64,000 nt of DNA from Lepagella muris (GCF_004793975.1 NZ_SRYB01000026.1:6277-70276), one strand, 5' to 3'. Counted from the stretch's first letter, positions 8,213 through 17,792 are shown. Made by a program: numbers and translations. Notes: generated from the sequence alone by a model not told the origin.

Positions 8213-9385
8213 ATGAATTCTCGATTATATTATCGTATTTCTATTATTATGATGATTACTCTTATTGCAAATTCTTGTAATAAGAGTAATCGTCCGGATT
8301 CAATACCAATCATTAACCTTGATGAAGCCACAGATATTACGGTAGATAGCATAATGGACAAACTTGAGGTTATTCCTCTTGAATTAGGCAATAACCATTA
8401 TCCATCCGGATTCAATAGCATGTGGAGAACCAATGATAAGATTATCTTAATTGATAGCAGAAATGTGGTTTTCGTATATACGTCAGACGGGAAATATTTA
8501 TCAGATTCTACCAATAAAATAGGGAATGGTGCCGGCGAATATTCAATTGCCACAGCCATATCATATAACAAGCATAGTGACTGTATCGAGGTGGCGACAC
8601 CTACACAGTTACTGTTTTATGATTTTAAATTTAATCTGATAAAAGCATCCTTATTGCCTACAAGAAGACCGGGGAATGGAACAGATGGTGTATTTTTCGG
8701 ATTTATTCATGATATTTCCAATCATGAGCATCTGCTTATCCCAGAAAGCGTGATGGAAGATAGTCGGAAAATTATGGTATATGATTCTGAATCAGGCACA
8801 GTAATCAAAAATTTTGAGTATGATGACTATATACTGGCAGACATGACAATGCAGACAAACTGTTTCCATGATATGCCTTCGGGAGAAATTGCTTTTTTCC
8901 CTCCGGGAATAACGAACTATTCTTTTTTGTTCAATCCGGGTACTCAAACGCTTAACAAACAGCATTATCTGGATTATGGAGAAAAGGGAATTAATAAATC
9001 TGATTTGGGAAACCATTATTCAAATTTAGAAAAACTTCGTTTAGAAGTAATCAGTTCAGAAAAAACAATACCTCTTAAGACAATGCTTTGCGGAGACAAC
9101 TTGGTTATTGTCTTAAAAAGAGGCGACACCCTAAAAGATTTTATAACATTTATTTGGAATGTTGAAATCGGGAAAGGTTATGTCTTGAATGCTTACTTCA
9201 ACGAAAAAATATCTTTCCCCATAATTGATTATTCTGACGACTCCGGTTTGTACAGTATAGTTGACTCTGAAAATATTGGGAGTCTCACTTCTGTCATCAG
9301 TCCCTCCAAAGTTACGATAGCGGATTCTCCAATTAGTGAGGGAAGCATCGTGTTGATAAGATATGTATTGAAAAGCCATATTTAA
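8213..9385 (+). CDS. 6-bladed beta-propeller lipoprotein (second)
   Basis: This 390-residue protein has a lipobox (ANSC, residues 19-22) after a hydrophobic signal, then ITVDSIMDKLEVIPLE, the family's opening strand, and blade motifs such as DKIILIDSRNVVFVYTSDG and GNGAGEYSIATAI. It begins 23 bases after the NVEALA gene, which suggests one transcript and a shared role. It differs clearly in sequence from the three other propellers here, so the four are old paralogues and not recent copies. AT-rich. Confidence 0.85.
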   Translation: MNSRLYYRISIIMMITLIANSCNKSNRPDSIPIINLDEATDITVDSIMDKLEVIPLELGNNHYPSGFNSMWRTNDKIILIDSRNVVFVYTSDGKYLSDSTNKIGNGAGEYSIATAISYNKHSDCIEVATPTQLLFYDFKFNLIKASLLPTRRPGNGTDGVFFGFIHDISNHEHLLIPESVMEDSRKIMVYDSESGTVIKNFEYDDYILADMTMQTNCFHDMPSGEIAFFPPGITNYSFLFNPGTQTLNKQHYLDYGEKGINKSDLGNHYSNLEKLRLEVISSEKTIPLKTMLCGDNLVIVLKRGDTLKDFITFIWNVEIGKGYVLNAYFNEKISFPIIDYSDDSGLYSIVDSENIGSLTSVISPSKVTIADSPISEGSIVLIRYVLKSHI

Positions 9386-9435
9386 AAAAGACAGAATTTA
9401 TATGTACCGAAAGAGATAACAAAATATAAGGAAAG

Positions 9436-9497
9436 ATAACCTAAACAAATATTAGATTATGAACAAGAAACAAATTCTATTGTCATCTATGGAAACA
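9436..9497 (+). repeat. 62-bp direct repeat, copy 2
   Basis: Second copy of the repeat at 7855-7916, 61 of 62 bases identical. It again supplies an upstream stretch and the first 13 codons (MNKKQILLSSMET) of an NVEALA-like frame. Confidence 0.95.
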
Positions 9498-9569
9498 TGT
9501 TCACCCATGTTGCAATATCTCGAGAACTCCGGCACATGCCATGCTCATGGTTATAACTATTGTTACTAA
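9459..9569 (+). pseudogene. Internally deleted NVEALA-peptide copy
   Basis: The frame starts with the same 13 residues as the gene at 7878, then goes straight to a short tail CSPMLQYLENSGTCHAHGY and ends NYCY after 36 codons. The hydrophobic segment and the NVEALA motif are missing, while three Cys remain in the tail. I read it as a paralogue that lost its middle by an in-frame deletion, or as a chimera formed by recombination at the 62-bp repeat. It could still be expressed as a 36-residue peptide, because its upstream sequence is preserved. Confidence 0.6.
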
Positions 9570-9582
9570 TGAATTATCGCCA

Positions 9583-10596
9583 ATGAAAAATATCATAGTG
9601 ATTATCGTGTCTGCATTGCCAATTGTAATGCAGACCTCATGCAAGGAGTCTGTAAGGAATTCATGTATTCAGATCGATCTATCTTCTGTCCCCATGGATC
9701 CGAGTGAAATTGATTTGGATATACTTACCCGTGAGGTGTCTCTTGATAATGACTCCATCATAATCGGTAATATCGTTGATTTGGTTGCCACGGATTCCGT
9801 GTGGTTCATTCTTGACGAAAATGGATCGATTATAAGATATCCGTTGGCAGATGGCATCTCTCCAAAAAGAATCAACTCAAGAGGTCATGGATTTGGCGAG
9901 TATATCGCTCCTGTCGCACTTACATCAGACAAGGACACTCTGTACGTATTGGACATTGCCACCGCTTCCATCCTTAAATACGACACAGATCTAAAACCCT
10001 TGGAGAACGTGCAATTGGATCATCCTGCTCAAAACATACTCATCTGCGGTGACAACATCCTATCCGACAACCTTGATCTGAAGTCTAATTCAAATATGGT
10101 GATAATGTCAGATAGGAAAGGGAACCATATTGACAATCTGATTCCGATTGCAGATGTCGGTGAACTTGATTCATACCGGGTTGGAAACACGTTCATGGAA
10201 CGTATGCAGGATGATGTATTCGTGCTTGATTCAAAGGGCAATACATTATACATGTATGAAGATGGAGTGATGCATCCGGCATACAGATATGACTTTGGGA
10301 AACGTATGATCCCGGAAGGGAAACCTCTTGATGTCGGCAACTTATCCCAATATGCGGTTTCCACTCATTGTTTCATATCCGGCGACATGGTTCTGTTGAG
10401 CTATCTTCTGGATAATCAGCGGCAATACTGCTACTATGATGTCAAAACGGGACAGATTAAGAATGGCACAGTCAACGCCACATCGGAAGGGTTCCCCTTC
10501 TTTCCAAGATGGCAACACGGCAATGAATTGATAGGCTATCTTGAATCGGAATCCGGAGAAAAGAATGGAAGCCTTCTATTCTATACTCTAAAATGA
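9583..10596 (+). CDS. 6-bladed beta-propeller lipoprotein (third)
   Basis: A 337-residue protein. I place the start at the ATG at 9583 (MKNIIVIIVSALP), because this gives a clean lipoprotein signal with lipobox QTSC at residues 17-20; the frame extends upstream to 9541 inside the NVEALA stub. Propeller features include DSVWFILDENGSIIRYPL, RGHGFGEYIAPVAL and DTLYVLDIATASILKYD. It is 13 bases downstream of the NVEALA stub, repeating the order peptide-then-propeller seen at 7878-9385. Confidence 0.85.
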   Translation: MKNIIVIIVSALPIVMQTSCKESVRNSCIQIDLSSVPMDPSEIDLDILTREVSLDNDSIIIGNIVDLVATDSVWFILDENGSIIRYPLADGISPKRINSRGHGFGEYIAPVALTSDKDTLYVLDIATASILKYDTDLKPLENVQLDHPAQNILICGDNILSDNLDLKSNSNMVIMSDRKGNHIDNLIPIADVGELDSYRVGNTFMERMQDDVFVLDSKGNTLYMYEDGVMHPAYRYDFGKRMIPEGKPLDVGNLSQYAVSTHCFISGDMVLLSYLLDNQRQYCYYDVKTGQIKNGTVNATSEGFPFFPRWQHGNELIGYLESESGEKNGSLLFYTLK

Positions 10597-10621
10597 TACT
10601 TTCTCTTATCCCTCAGCAAGG

Positions 10622-11758
10622 ATGACAACCATAATTCCAAACAATATGAGAACCATATTTCCAATGTCGCTGAAGACTTCATTCGTATTCGCAGTGATGC
10701 TTATTTTGTCTTCATGTATGACTACAAAAACAGAAGATAAGGATATATCTCTTAAGGATACTTCGGAGCATATCGTAAAGGTAAGTGATTTAATCTCCAA
10801 ATATGAATGGATTCATCTCGACAGCATTCCCAATGCTTCAATCGGAAATGCAGCCCGCATCATTGAACATAATGGAAGAATTTATATTCTTGATCTGACT
10901 TCAAGAAAGGAGGTGCTTACATTTGGGGCTGACGGTAAATTCTTGAATACTATTGGCGTTCAGGGGAATGGGCACGGGGAATATCCCGACATACTTGACT
11001 TTGCCGTCAATACCACAAACGGAGACATCGCGATTCTTTCACCGGCTTCGACTGTATATGTTTATAACGAAGTGGGAAACTTTATCAGAAGCGTCAAGTT
11101 GACCGAGTCTTTGCTTTGGCATATCATATTTACCCAGGGGCATTATATCTGTTCTACAGATCATTGCACTTATACAGAGGGGGATGATGCCTTCCTGATA
11201 TATACATTCACCTCGGATTTCAAACCCGAAGGTAAGTATATTCCGGTCCTTCCCCAACAAATGCCAAGCACGGCGATGTTTGAGGGATTGCTGTCATCGC
11301 AAGGAGATACCGGATATTATATGGATATGTTCACCCATTCCCTCTATGAAATAAATAACAGCGGCATTCCGGATCTTCTGTTCACTTTCTCTTTGCCTGA
11401 TGCCATGCCAAACTCCGTATTTGGAGAGAGTATGGAATTCTACATGCAGCAGACCAAGCATGACTGGATAAAAACCTTCATCCCTCTTCAGGATTCATTC
11501 CTGCTGACGTATGTGGTCAACGGTAATCTATGTATGGCTGAGATTTCAAATGAAGGTAAAATCAAGGTCAGCGGTCTTATTGGCGGCATACTGCCCAAAA
11601 TGTTTCCGGCTGCCCATGGTTCCATACTGTCACCTGTCACAAGGGAGGAATATCAGACTGAATGGCTCGGTATCCCTGAGGAAGAGTTGACAATAAAAGA
11701 TATGGAAGGGAATCTTTTGCTTCTAAGATGGCATCTGAATGAAACCACACCTTTCTAA
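10622..11758 (+). CDS. 6-bladed beta-propeller lipoprotein (fourth)
   Basis: A frame of 378 codons with lipobox LSSC at residues 29-32. In-frame ATGs at 10646 and 10664 also exist; the one at 10664 (MSLKTSFVFAVMLILSSC) gives the most typical short lipoprotein signal, so the true start may be there. Blades are recognisable from KYEWIHLD, NGRIYILDLTSRKEVLTFG and NGHGEYPDILDFAV. It is the last gene of the cluster and ends 36 bases before a strong bidirectional hairpin. Confidence 0.85.
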   Translation: MTTIIPNNMRTIFPMSLKTSFVFAVMLILSSCMTTKTEDKDISLKDTSEHIVKVSDLISKYEWIHLDSIPNASIGNAARIIEHNGRIYILDLTSRKEVLTFGADGKFLNTIGVQGNGHGEYPDILDFAVNTTNGDIAILSPASTVYVYNEVGNFIRSVKLTESLLWHIIFTQGHYICSTDHCTYTEGDDAFLIYTFTSDFKPEGKYIPVLPQQMPSTAMFEGLLSSQGDTGYYMDMFTHSLYEINNSGIPDLLFTFSLPDAMPNSVFGESMEFYMQQTKHDWIKTFIPLQDSFLLTYVVNGNLCMAEISNEGKIKVSGLIGGILPKMFPAAHGSILSPVTREEYQTEWLGIPEEELTIKDMEGNLLLLRWHLNETTPF

Positions 11759-11793
11759 AGGCAAGTCTGTGAATACAATTGTAAAATACTTTT

Positions 11794-11827
11794 AAAGATG
11801 GCTTATTCAAGTGAATAAGCCATCTTT
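11794..11827. terminator. Bidirectional terminator between convergent genes
   Basis: A perfect 15-bp stem (AAAGATGGCTTATTC and its complement) with a 4-base loop. It separates the plus-strand propeller cluster from the minus-strand acyltransferase, whose stop codon lies inside the stem. Confidence 0.8.
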
Positions 11828-12630
11828 CGTAATGCAGCCGCGAGATTTCGTGGATTCTCTTCCCGCGCTTTCAATTTTTCCCAACTTATCGGCTTACCAA
11901 AGATTATACGGAACCGCTTCCCGCCTGCTTTGCAGAGTTCACCGGGGAGCAATGCCTGTTCGACGTTGACCTTCAGTCCGAGTTTCTTGCGCCATTTCGC
12001 CGTGCGGTAGAACACCATGGAATTCATCCCTTCGAATTTCACGGGCACGACATCGCGCCGCGATTCTATGGATTTCGCCACGAATGATTTCTGCCATTCA
12101 AGGTCGGAGATAGTGCCGTCCGGTTGCAGACGCGACACGAGCCCTGCCGGGAATTGCAATATGTGCATCTCCGACTCCAATGCCTCCTTGATAGCGCGTG
12201 TCCTGTCTCGCCCCTGGCGTCCGTATTTGTTGACAGGGATAAACATGTCGCGCAACGGCTCCACATTCATTAGCATGTCGTTGACAAGGAAGCGTATGCC
12301 GTCGTCGCCATATCTCTCACCAAGCACGGCTATGAGCGCGATGCCGTCAAGTCCGCCCAACGGATGGTTAGAGGCAAACATCAGACGACGGTGCCCTTCA
12401 AGATTCTCCAGACCTTTCACCTCAACCGTCACTCCGAGATGCTCCAGGATCTTGCGTGCAAACGCCGACCCGCGTGCCGGGAAAGCGGCACGCAGCATCT
12501 CGTTAAGTTCCTTCTGGCGTATCAGTCTCTCCAGTCCGGAGATCAGAAATCCGGGCACAATCCTCCCGACATTCCTCGGAAGGCGCGACCGCAGAATGCC
12601 GTGAAGATCTATCTCTATCGGTTTATCCAT
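11803..12630 (-). CDS. Lyso-lipid acyltransferase (PlsC-like, hemolysin-type)
   Basis: A 275-residue protein with an acyltransferase core: ASNHPLGGLDGIALI (about residues 91-105, the catalytic His and Asp), FIPVNKYGRQGRDRT and the FPAG glycerol-phosphate-type motif. The spacing NHPLGGLD is the Bacteroidetes variant, with one residue more than the classical HX4D. Such proteins transfer an acyl chain to a lysolipid at the inner membrane. In Bacteroides relatives act on aminolipids (ornithine/glycine lipids), which is possible here but unproven. The start overlaps the end of obgE by 8 bases, so the two are translated together. Confidence 0.75.
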   Translation of the reverse strand: MDKPIEIDLHGILRSRLPRNVGRIVPGFLISGLERLIRQKELNEMLRAAFPARGSAFARKILEHLGVTVEVKGLENLEGHRRLMFASNHPLGGLDGIALIAVLGERYGDDGIRFLVNDMLMNVEPLRDMFIPVNKYGRQGRDRTRAIKEALESEMHILQFPAGLVSRLQPDGTISDLEWQKSFVAKSIESRRDVVPVKFEGMNSMVFYRTAKWRKKLGLKVNVEQALLPGELCKAGGKRFRIIFGKPISWEKLKAREENPRNLAAALRKMAYSLE

Positions 12631-13789
12631 TTACGCTGTCTTCCTCGTCCCAGAATTCATCTTCCCAATCCTCATCATCAATCGGGAAGTCTGTATCCTC
12701 ATTGTCATCCTGATGGAAGATGAACTCATCCTCTTCCTCCACACGATGACGCACGTCGAGATTACGATGGGTCATGGTGCTCTTCACCTGATTCTCCTCA
12801 GAATTAATCTCGCGCCAGAGTATATCCTTCAGCTCAGTCAAGCCCTGCCCCGTCACTGCCGATATGAACACTGTCGGGATACCTTCCGGGAGCTCGGCGG
12901 CAATCTCCTCACGCAGTTCATCGTCAAGCATGTCGCACTTTGATATGGCGAGCACCCGGCTCTTATCTGCCAATTCCGGATTAAACTCCTTCAGCTCATT
13001 TAGAAGAATCTCGTAATCCTTCTTTATGTCGTCGCTGTCGGCGGGAATGAGAAAGAGCAGCACGGCATTCCTCTCTATATGCCTCAGGAAACGGAGTCCG
13101 AGACCCTTGCCCTCGCTGGCACCCTCTATGATGCCGGGAATATCCGCCATCACAAATGATTTGTCGCCACGGTAGTTGACAATGCCAAGACTCGGCTCCA
13201 TCGTCGTGAAGGGATAGTCGGCAATCTTGGGCTTTGCCGCCGACATTGCGGAGAGCAGCGTGGATTTTCCGGCATTCGGGAATCCCACAAGACCCACGTC
13301 GCCAAGCAGCTTCAGCTCCAGCACCACCGCCTTCTCAATGGCGGGCTGTCCGGGCTGGGCATAACGTGGGGCGCGGTTGGTGGATGTGGCGAAATGCCAG
13401 TTGCCCAGACCACCCTTTCCTCCACGAAGAAGTTTTATCTCCTCGCCGTCTTCCGTTATCTCACATAAAAATTCACCCGTCTCCGCATCAAATACGGCAG
13501 TGCCCACAGGCACCTCAATTATGCGGTCCTCCCCATCCTTGCCGAAGGAGCGTCCCGCGCCGCCGCTCTGTCCGTCGGTAGCGAAGACATGACGCTGGTA
13601 GCGCAAAGGGAGGAGCGTCCACATGTGGCGGTTCCCTTTAAGTATAATATGACCGCCACGTCCGCCGTCGCCGCCATCGGGTCCGCCTTTTGGCACGTAC
13701 TTCGCCCTATGGAAATGACGGCTTCCTGCGCCACCCTTTCCTGACCGGCAAAGAATCTTCACATAATCTATAAAATTAGATTCTGCCAT
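12623..13789 (-). CDS. obgE: GTPase ObgE (CgtA)
   Basis: A 388-residue protein with the glycine-rich Obg fold (residues 1-158, for example GGPDGGDGGRGGHIIL), then a GTPase domain with GFPNAGKST (G1), DIPG (G3) and SKCD (G4), and a very acidic C-terminal tail rich in Asp and Glu. Obg proteins assist 50S ribosome assembly and link growth to the stringent response. It stands upstream of, and overlaps, the acyltransferase gene. Family assignment is certain. Confidence 0.97.
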   Translation of the reverse strand: MAESNFIDYVKILCRSGKGGAGSRHFHRAKYVPKGGPDGGDGGRGGHIILKGNRHMWTLLPLRYQRHVFATDGQSGGAGRSFGKDGEDRIIEVPVGTAVFDAETGEFLCEITEDGEEIKLLRGGKGGLGNWHFATSTNRAPRYAQPGQPAIEKAVVLELKLLGDVGLVGFPNAGKSTLLSAMSAAKPKIADYPFTTMEPSLGIVNYRGDKSFVMADIPGIIEGASEGKGLGLRFLRHIERNAVLLFLIPADSDDIKKDYEILLNELKEFNPELADKSRVLAISKCDMLDDELREEIAAELPEGIPTVFISAVTGQGLTELKDILWREINSEENQVKSTMTHRNLDVRHRVEEEDEFIFHQDDNEDTDFPIDDEDWEDEFWDEEDSVNG

Positions 13790-13830
13790 GTTTTATTTCG
13801 TTTTTGGTTATGTTTCCGTTTATTACGTTC

Positions 13831-14946
13831 TTATTTGAACCCCACACGACGTTTCATCAGATCGTTGGCATAGCGATAATCGTCGGGCGAGCCTATATCA
13901 ATCCACGTCCCCTCTATCGGATAGCACCCCACCTCTCCGCCGTCGGCAATCAATGATGTTATAAAATCCGGAGCATCAAGATATTCTCCCGCCACTATAC
14001 GGCTGAGCAGACTGCTTTTCATAAGATAAACGCCACCGTTGGCAAAATAGTTGTAGGTGGGTTTCTCTTCCAATCCCTTCACCCGCTTCCCCTCCATCTT
14101 CATAATCGCGAAGGGGACAGAGACGGTGTAGGGCACCGCCGCCATCGTGAGGTCAGCCCCACTTCTTACGTGATGCAGATACATCTCCTCGAAATCAAGG
14201 GTGGTGAGAAGGTCGGAGTTCATCAGCAACACGTTGTCGCTGTGTATCCCGTCAATCAGAGCCATGCTACCCATCGTGCCGAGACGCTTTGGCTCACGGA
14301 TGCAAGTCACCTTCGCACGCCCCGTGCGCTGACGGAAATGCGACTCTATTTTATGCGCCAGATAGTTGACAGTCACGAATATCCGCTCCACGCCGCAACG
14401 TTCCAGCTCATCGACGTTATAGTCTATTATCGCCTTCTCACCTACGGTCAGCAGCGGCTTTGGTGTGTCTTGCGTAAGCGGGCGCAACCTCTCCCCCTTT
14501 CCTCCTGCCATAAGCACTGCATCAATGGGCAGACGCGTCTTTATGGCGCTCAGATCAACGATGTCGATTATATGCCCGCACCTCACCACGGGGAGCAGCG
14601 TCAGACGCCGGCGTCTCCCCTCCGCAATGCGAAGGCACCAGTCTTCTCCCGGGGTGAGATAAAGATAATCCCTATGCATCACGCTCTCCACGGAGTCAGA
14701 TATATCGGCGCCGGCTATAAGCGCGCGCCTCACGTCTCCGTCAGTGACCGTGCCCACAAGATTGCCGGCATCATCAATTGCAAACAGCGTCATCGACTCC
14801 CCAGACAATCTGTTGATGGCGGCAAGAGCGTCGCGCACGTTTGACCTAACGCTGACAGCATGACGACGAAGCAGAGCGGCACATGATGCCGAAACCTCGC
14901 CATATATACTATCCGGCAACTTCCGGTTTCGATTCCCGTTATCCAT
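13831..14946 (-). CDS. Sugar-phosphate nucleotidyltransferase with N-terminal CBS pair
   Basis: This 371-residue protein has two CBS motifs (about residues 25-130, with GTVTDGDVRRALIAG) followed by a nucleotidyltransferase domain with the signature LMAGGKGERLRPLTQDTPKP (about 145-164). It would join NTP and a sugar 1-phosphate to give an NDP-sugar for surface glycan synthesis; the sugar is not evident. The CBS pair suggests control by an adenine nucleotide. Its ATG overlaps the stop of the WYL gene upstream by one base, and a glycosyltransferase lies beyond, consistent with a glycan operon. Confidence 0.85.
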   Translation of the reverse strand: MDNGNRNRKLPDSIYGEVSASCAALLRRHAVSVRSNVRDALAAINRLSGESMTLFAIDDAGNLVGTVTDGDVRRALIAGADISDSVESVMHRDYLYLTPGEDWCLRIAEGRRRRLTLLPVVRCGHIIDIVDLSAIKTRLPIDAVLMAGGKGERLRPLTQDTPKPLLTVGEKAIIDYNVDELERCGVERIFVTVNYLAHKIESHFRQRTGRAKVTCIREPKRLGTMGSMALIDGIHSDNVLLMNSDLLTTLDFEEMYLHHVRSGADLTMAAVPYTVSVPFAIMKMEGKRVKGLEEKPTYNYFANGGVYLMKSSLLSRIVAGEYLDAPDFITSLIADGGEVGCYPIEGTWIDIGSPDDYRYANDLMKRRVGFK

Positions 14947-15848
14947 TATTTATCTTGTTGATATTGTTTTAAAGTCTCCTTCAATTCCGTCTCCACCATC
15001 ACCCTCAATTCCTGCGGTGCAAGCACCTTAACAGCCACCCCGAGTCCGAGTATCTCATGCACCAACTCATAGTTGAGTTGCAGCCTATAGGAGAAAATCG
15101 AATAGCTATCGTGCACCTCCTCCTGCTGCGACACGTGGAGCGGCAATGCCCGGAAATATTTAGCCTGAGTGGGTGTGGCCTTGAGACGCACGTTCTTCAC
15201 CGGGGCAAGGGAGGTGGTGACGCCCACTATATTGCCGAAATAATCATCCGGATTAAAATCTGCCGGCATATCGAAATAGTCGCGCATTATCCTCATATCG
15301 GTCATACGGTCAAGGGCATACGTGCGTATCGCCTCCCCTTTCTCCTTAAAGCCGATCATGTACCACCTCTGCTTATACCTCTTCACGAGATAAGGGCGAA
15401 ACACAATCCCTCTCTCTGCCCTGGAGCGGTTGAATCCTGCATAGGTGAACACAACTTTCCGACAATAGCGTATCGCCTCAAGCACCTGTGGCAAAAATTG
15501 CCTCGCCGACGGCACGTCCTCAATCTCCACACGCTCTATAGGCACGTGGGTATCCTTGAGGGCACTGCTGACCGTATATGAATCAAGCATCCAGTTGGTG
15601 AACGCACGTCCCTGACGTGAGGTGTCGGAGTCTATGTAGTAACGTCCGCGACTGTCGCAGCAGATGTCAAGATGGAAATTCTCCTCTATGGCACGACGGT
15701 AATGATGAAACGTGCGTTCCGGCAGAGGTGTGCCGTCGGAAAGATGCGACTTCACCCATAGCGCATTCAGTTCCTCACGGGTGAGCCGCTCGTAGCGCGA
15801 CAGGGTGTCGACTATCCATACGTATCTGCTTATAAGGTCGCGTGCCAT
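14946..15848 (-). CDS. WYL-domain transcriptional regulator
   Basis: A 300-residue protein with an N-terminal helix-turn-helix region (residues 1-65, RYVWIVDTLSRYERLTREEL), a WYL domain (about 120-200, KRYKQRWYMIGFKEKGEA) and a C-terminal WCX-type extension. WYL proteins bind DNA and are thought to sense nucleotide ligands. It is translationally coupled to the nucleotidyltransferase downstream and lies 4 bases after the glycosyltransferase stop. A shorter paralogue is at 21025. Confidence 0.85.
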   Translation of the reverse strand: MARDLISRYVWIVDTLSRYERLTREELNALWVKSHLSDGTPLPERTFHHYRRAIEENFHLDICCDSRGRYYIDSDTSRQGRAFTNWMLDSYTVSSALKDTHVPIERVEIEDVPSARQFLPQVLEAIRYCRKVVFTYAGFNRSRAERGIVFRPYLVKRYKQRWYMIGFKEKGEAIRTYALDRMTDMRIMRDYFDMPADFNPDDYFGNIVGVTTSLAPVKNVRLKATPTQAKYFRALPLHVSQQEEVHDSYSIFSYRLQLNYELVHEILGLGVAVKVLAPQELRVMVETELKETLKQYQQDK

Positions 15849-15852
15849 AATA

Positions 15853-17133
15853 CTAAATATTTGATTTACATTCCTCTATCAACCTTATATACTTATCCAC
15901 CACCACCTGCGGTGAGAATCTGCGTCTCACCTCATATTGCATCACCTTGCGCATCAGCTCCATCTCCACCTCGTCAACAACTTTGCTGCACGCCCACAAT
16001 ATGCCAACAGAAAGGTTCATCGCCGCCTGACGCATATCAGATGAATATGGCGCGATATAGCCGGTCTGCAGATGATCAATAATATCGCTCTGCCCCCCCC
16101 GGTTAAAACTTACAGGTATGCACCCGTAAGCCTGTGCCTCCACAAGAGTGCCAGGCAATGTCTCGTAGCTTGACGACGACACGACTATATCAACCTCCTC
16201 ATACACCTTGCGTATGGCATCCTCCCCACTCACAACGCCGAGATGACGATGGCTTATCGCTATCTCTCTGAACAAGGAAGCATCCTTGATGCCTCCGAAC
16301 GTGACCAATTCCAACTCATCCGCTATTTCGGAATACATCTCTTTCAGCACCCGAGTCATATCTATAAGCACAGGGAAACCCTTTATAGGATCGTCAAGAC
16401 GGGCGGCACCGAATCCTATACGTATCTTTCTACCCTTCAGCGGGGGATGGTTCACCTCCTTGATACGGTCAATGGGGAAGACGTTGGGTATGACGTATAC
16501 GCCCTTATTATATCTCAACAGTGAGCTCTCCTTTGACCGATTATAAAGCCAGTTGCTCACTGCCACAAATTTCATGTAGGGATACGTGTCGTAGATCCGG
16601 TTCTTGTCTGCCCATACCATCGCCGACTCTATTTTGTCGGGACTCAGTCTGCCAAGCAACGGACAATAGTTGCAAATGGAATGGTAGCCCGTGCATCCCC
16701 CTGCATGATGACATAGGCTGGTCATGCACCACATATCATGCATCGTCCATATCAACGGCTTGTTCAGACGCTTCATCCGCTCTATACCAGAGAGGGAGAG
16801 CATCCCCTGATTGACCCAGTTGAGCAACACCGCATCCGCCTCCTTCACCAACGGATGACGCCACAATGGAAGCCCCTTCGCACCGGTATCTATCTTAAAC
16901 AGTGTGTCGCGCCGGAAGCCGTTAAGAATAAAAATCTTAAGTCGTTCTACGAGAAATTTCCATTTTATCTTAAGCGATCCGGCAGCCTTCACCACATAGG
17001 GAGAATCCGTCAGTTTCTCGACCACCAGCATACGGGCATCTATACCGGCATCACGCATAGCCTGCATAAGACGCATGCTGACCATAGCTGCCCCTCCCGT
17101 GCGATCACTTTTATTTATTATCACTATTTTCAT
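15853..17133 (-). CDS. Glycosyltransferase, family 4 type
   Basis: This 426-residue protein has a two-domain GT-B layout: N-terminal MKIVIINKSDRTGGAAMVS with the glycine-rich acceptor loop, and a C-terminal donor site with SSYETLPGTLVEAQAYGCIP (the EX7E motif of retaining GT4 enzymes). A Cys/His cluster at about 136-155 (MWCMTSLCHHAGGCTGYH) is common in Bacteroidetes members of this subgroup and may bind metal. It likely adds a sugar to a cell-surface polysaccharide; the sugar is unknown. It is first in a run with the WYL regulator and the nucleotidyltransferase. Confidence 0.85.
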   Translation of the reverse strand: MKIVIINKSDRTGGAAMVSMRLMQAMRDAGIDARMLVVEKLTDSPYVVKAAGSLKIKWKFLVERLKIFILNGFRRDTLFKIDTGAKGLPLWRHPLVKEADAVLLNWVNQGMLSLSGIERMKRLNKPLIWTMHDMWCMTSLCHHAGGCTGYHSICNYCPLLGRLSPDKIESAMVWADKNRIYDTYPYMKFVAVSNWLYNRSKESSLLRYNKGVYVIPNVFPIDRIKEVNHPPLKGRKIRIGFGAARLDDPIKGFPVLIDMTRVLKEMYSEIADELELVTFGGIKDASLFREIAISHRHLGVVSGEDAIRKVYEEVDIVVSSSSYETLPGTLVEAQAYGCIPVSFNRGGQSDIIDHLQTGYIAPYSSDMRQAAMNLSVGILWACSKVVDEVEMELMRKVMQYEVRRRFSPQVVVDKYIRLIEECKSNI

Positions 17134-17191
17134 CGTAGAAGTCTTGTATTCAGAATTATTACTATCTGTAAGTCGCGGCGACGTATTCCGT

Positions 17192-17692
17192 TTAACACTT
17201 GGTCTGTATTTTCTCGTAAGTCACGTATCTGTAGGCAATGCCATCCGGTGTATGCTCAATCTCACCGACCTCTTCGGGACGCCATTGCCCGGAGTCGGGA
17301 GGGAACAGCAACCATGCATCAGCATCGTCACAGGAGGCATCAATCTCCGTCAGATATATCCTTGTGGCGTATGGCAGGAATATCCTGTAGATCTGTTCGC
17401 CACCCATCACAAATGGAGTTTCCCCTTCCGTCAGATGCAATGCTGCCTCGGGAGAATCCACAACCTCCGCTCCGGGAGCGTCAAGACCGGCGTTTCTGCT
17501 CATCACAATGTTTCTTCTGCCGGGGAGCGGCTTCTTGGAGAGCGAATCCCAAGTCTTTCGTCCCATTATTATGGGATGACCCATTGTAAGACTGCGAAAA
17601 CGCTTCAGGTCAGACGATATACGCCAGATAAGGTCACCCTCTCGCCCAATCTCTCCGTTTCTTCCTGCCGCAACTATTATATTCAAATCCAT
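17192..17692 (-). CDS. folA: Dihydrofolate reductase
   Basis: A 166-residue protein with the DHFR order: IIVAAGRNGEIG at the start, DLKRF, the NADPH-binding IIMGRKTWDSL and PGRRNIVMSRN, and FVMGGEQIYRIFLP. It reduces dihydrofolate made by ThyA. The usual LPW at the active site reads LIWRISSDLKRF here. It is 58 bases upstream of the glycosyltransferase and divergent from the Na/Pi symporter gene. Confidence 0.95.
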   Translation of the reverse strand: MDLNIIVAAGRNGEIGREGDLIWRISSDLKRFRSLTMGHPIIMGRKTWDSLSKKPLPGRRNIVMSRNAGLDAPGAEVVDSPEAALHLTEGETPFVMGGEQIYRIFLPYATRIYLTEIDASCDDADAWLLFPPDSGQWRPEEVGEIEHTPDGIAYRYVTYEKIQTKC

Positions 17693-17792
17693 ATCTATAT
17701 TGTTTCCATCACTGATAATGCCCCATTTAATAAAAATCAGGGTCCAAATTCATCGGCAAAAATAGCCAATTCTACCCAAACCGCCAAATCCT

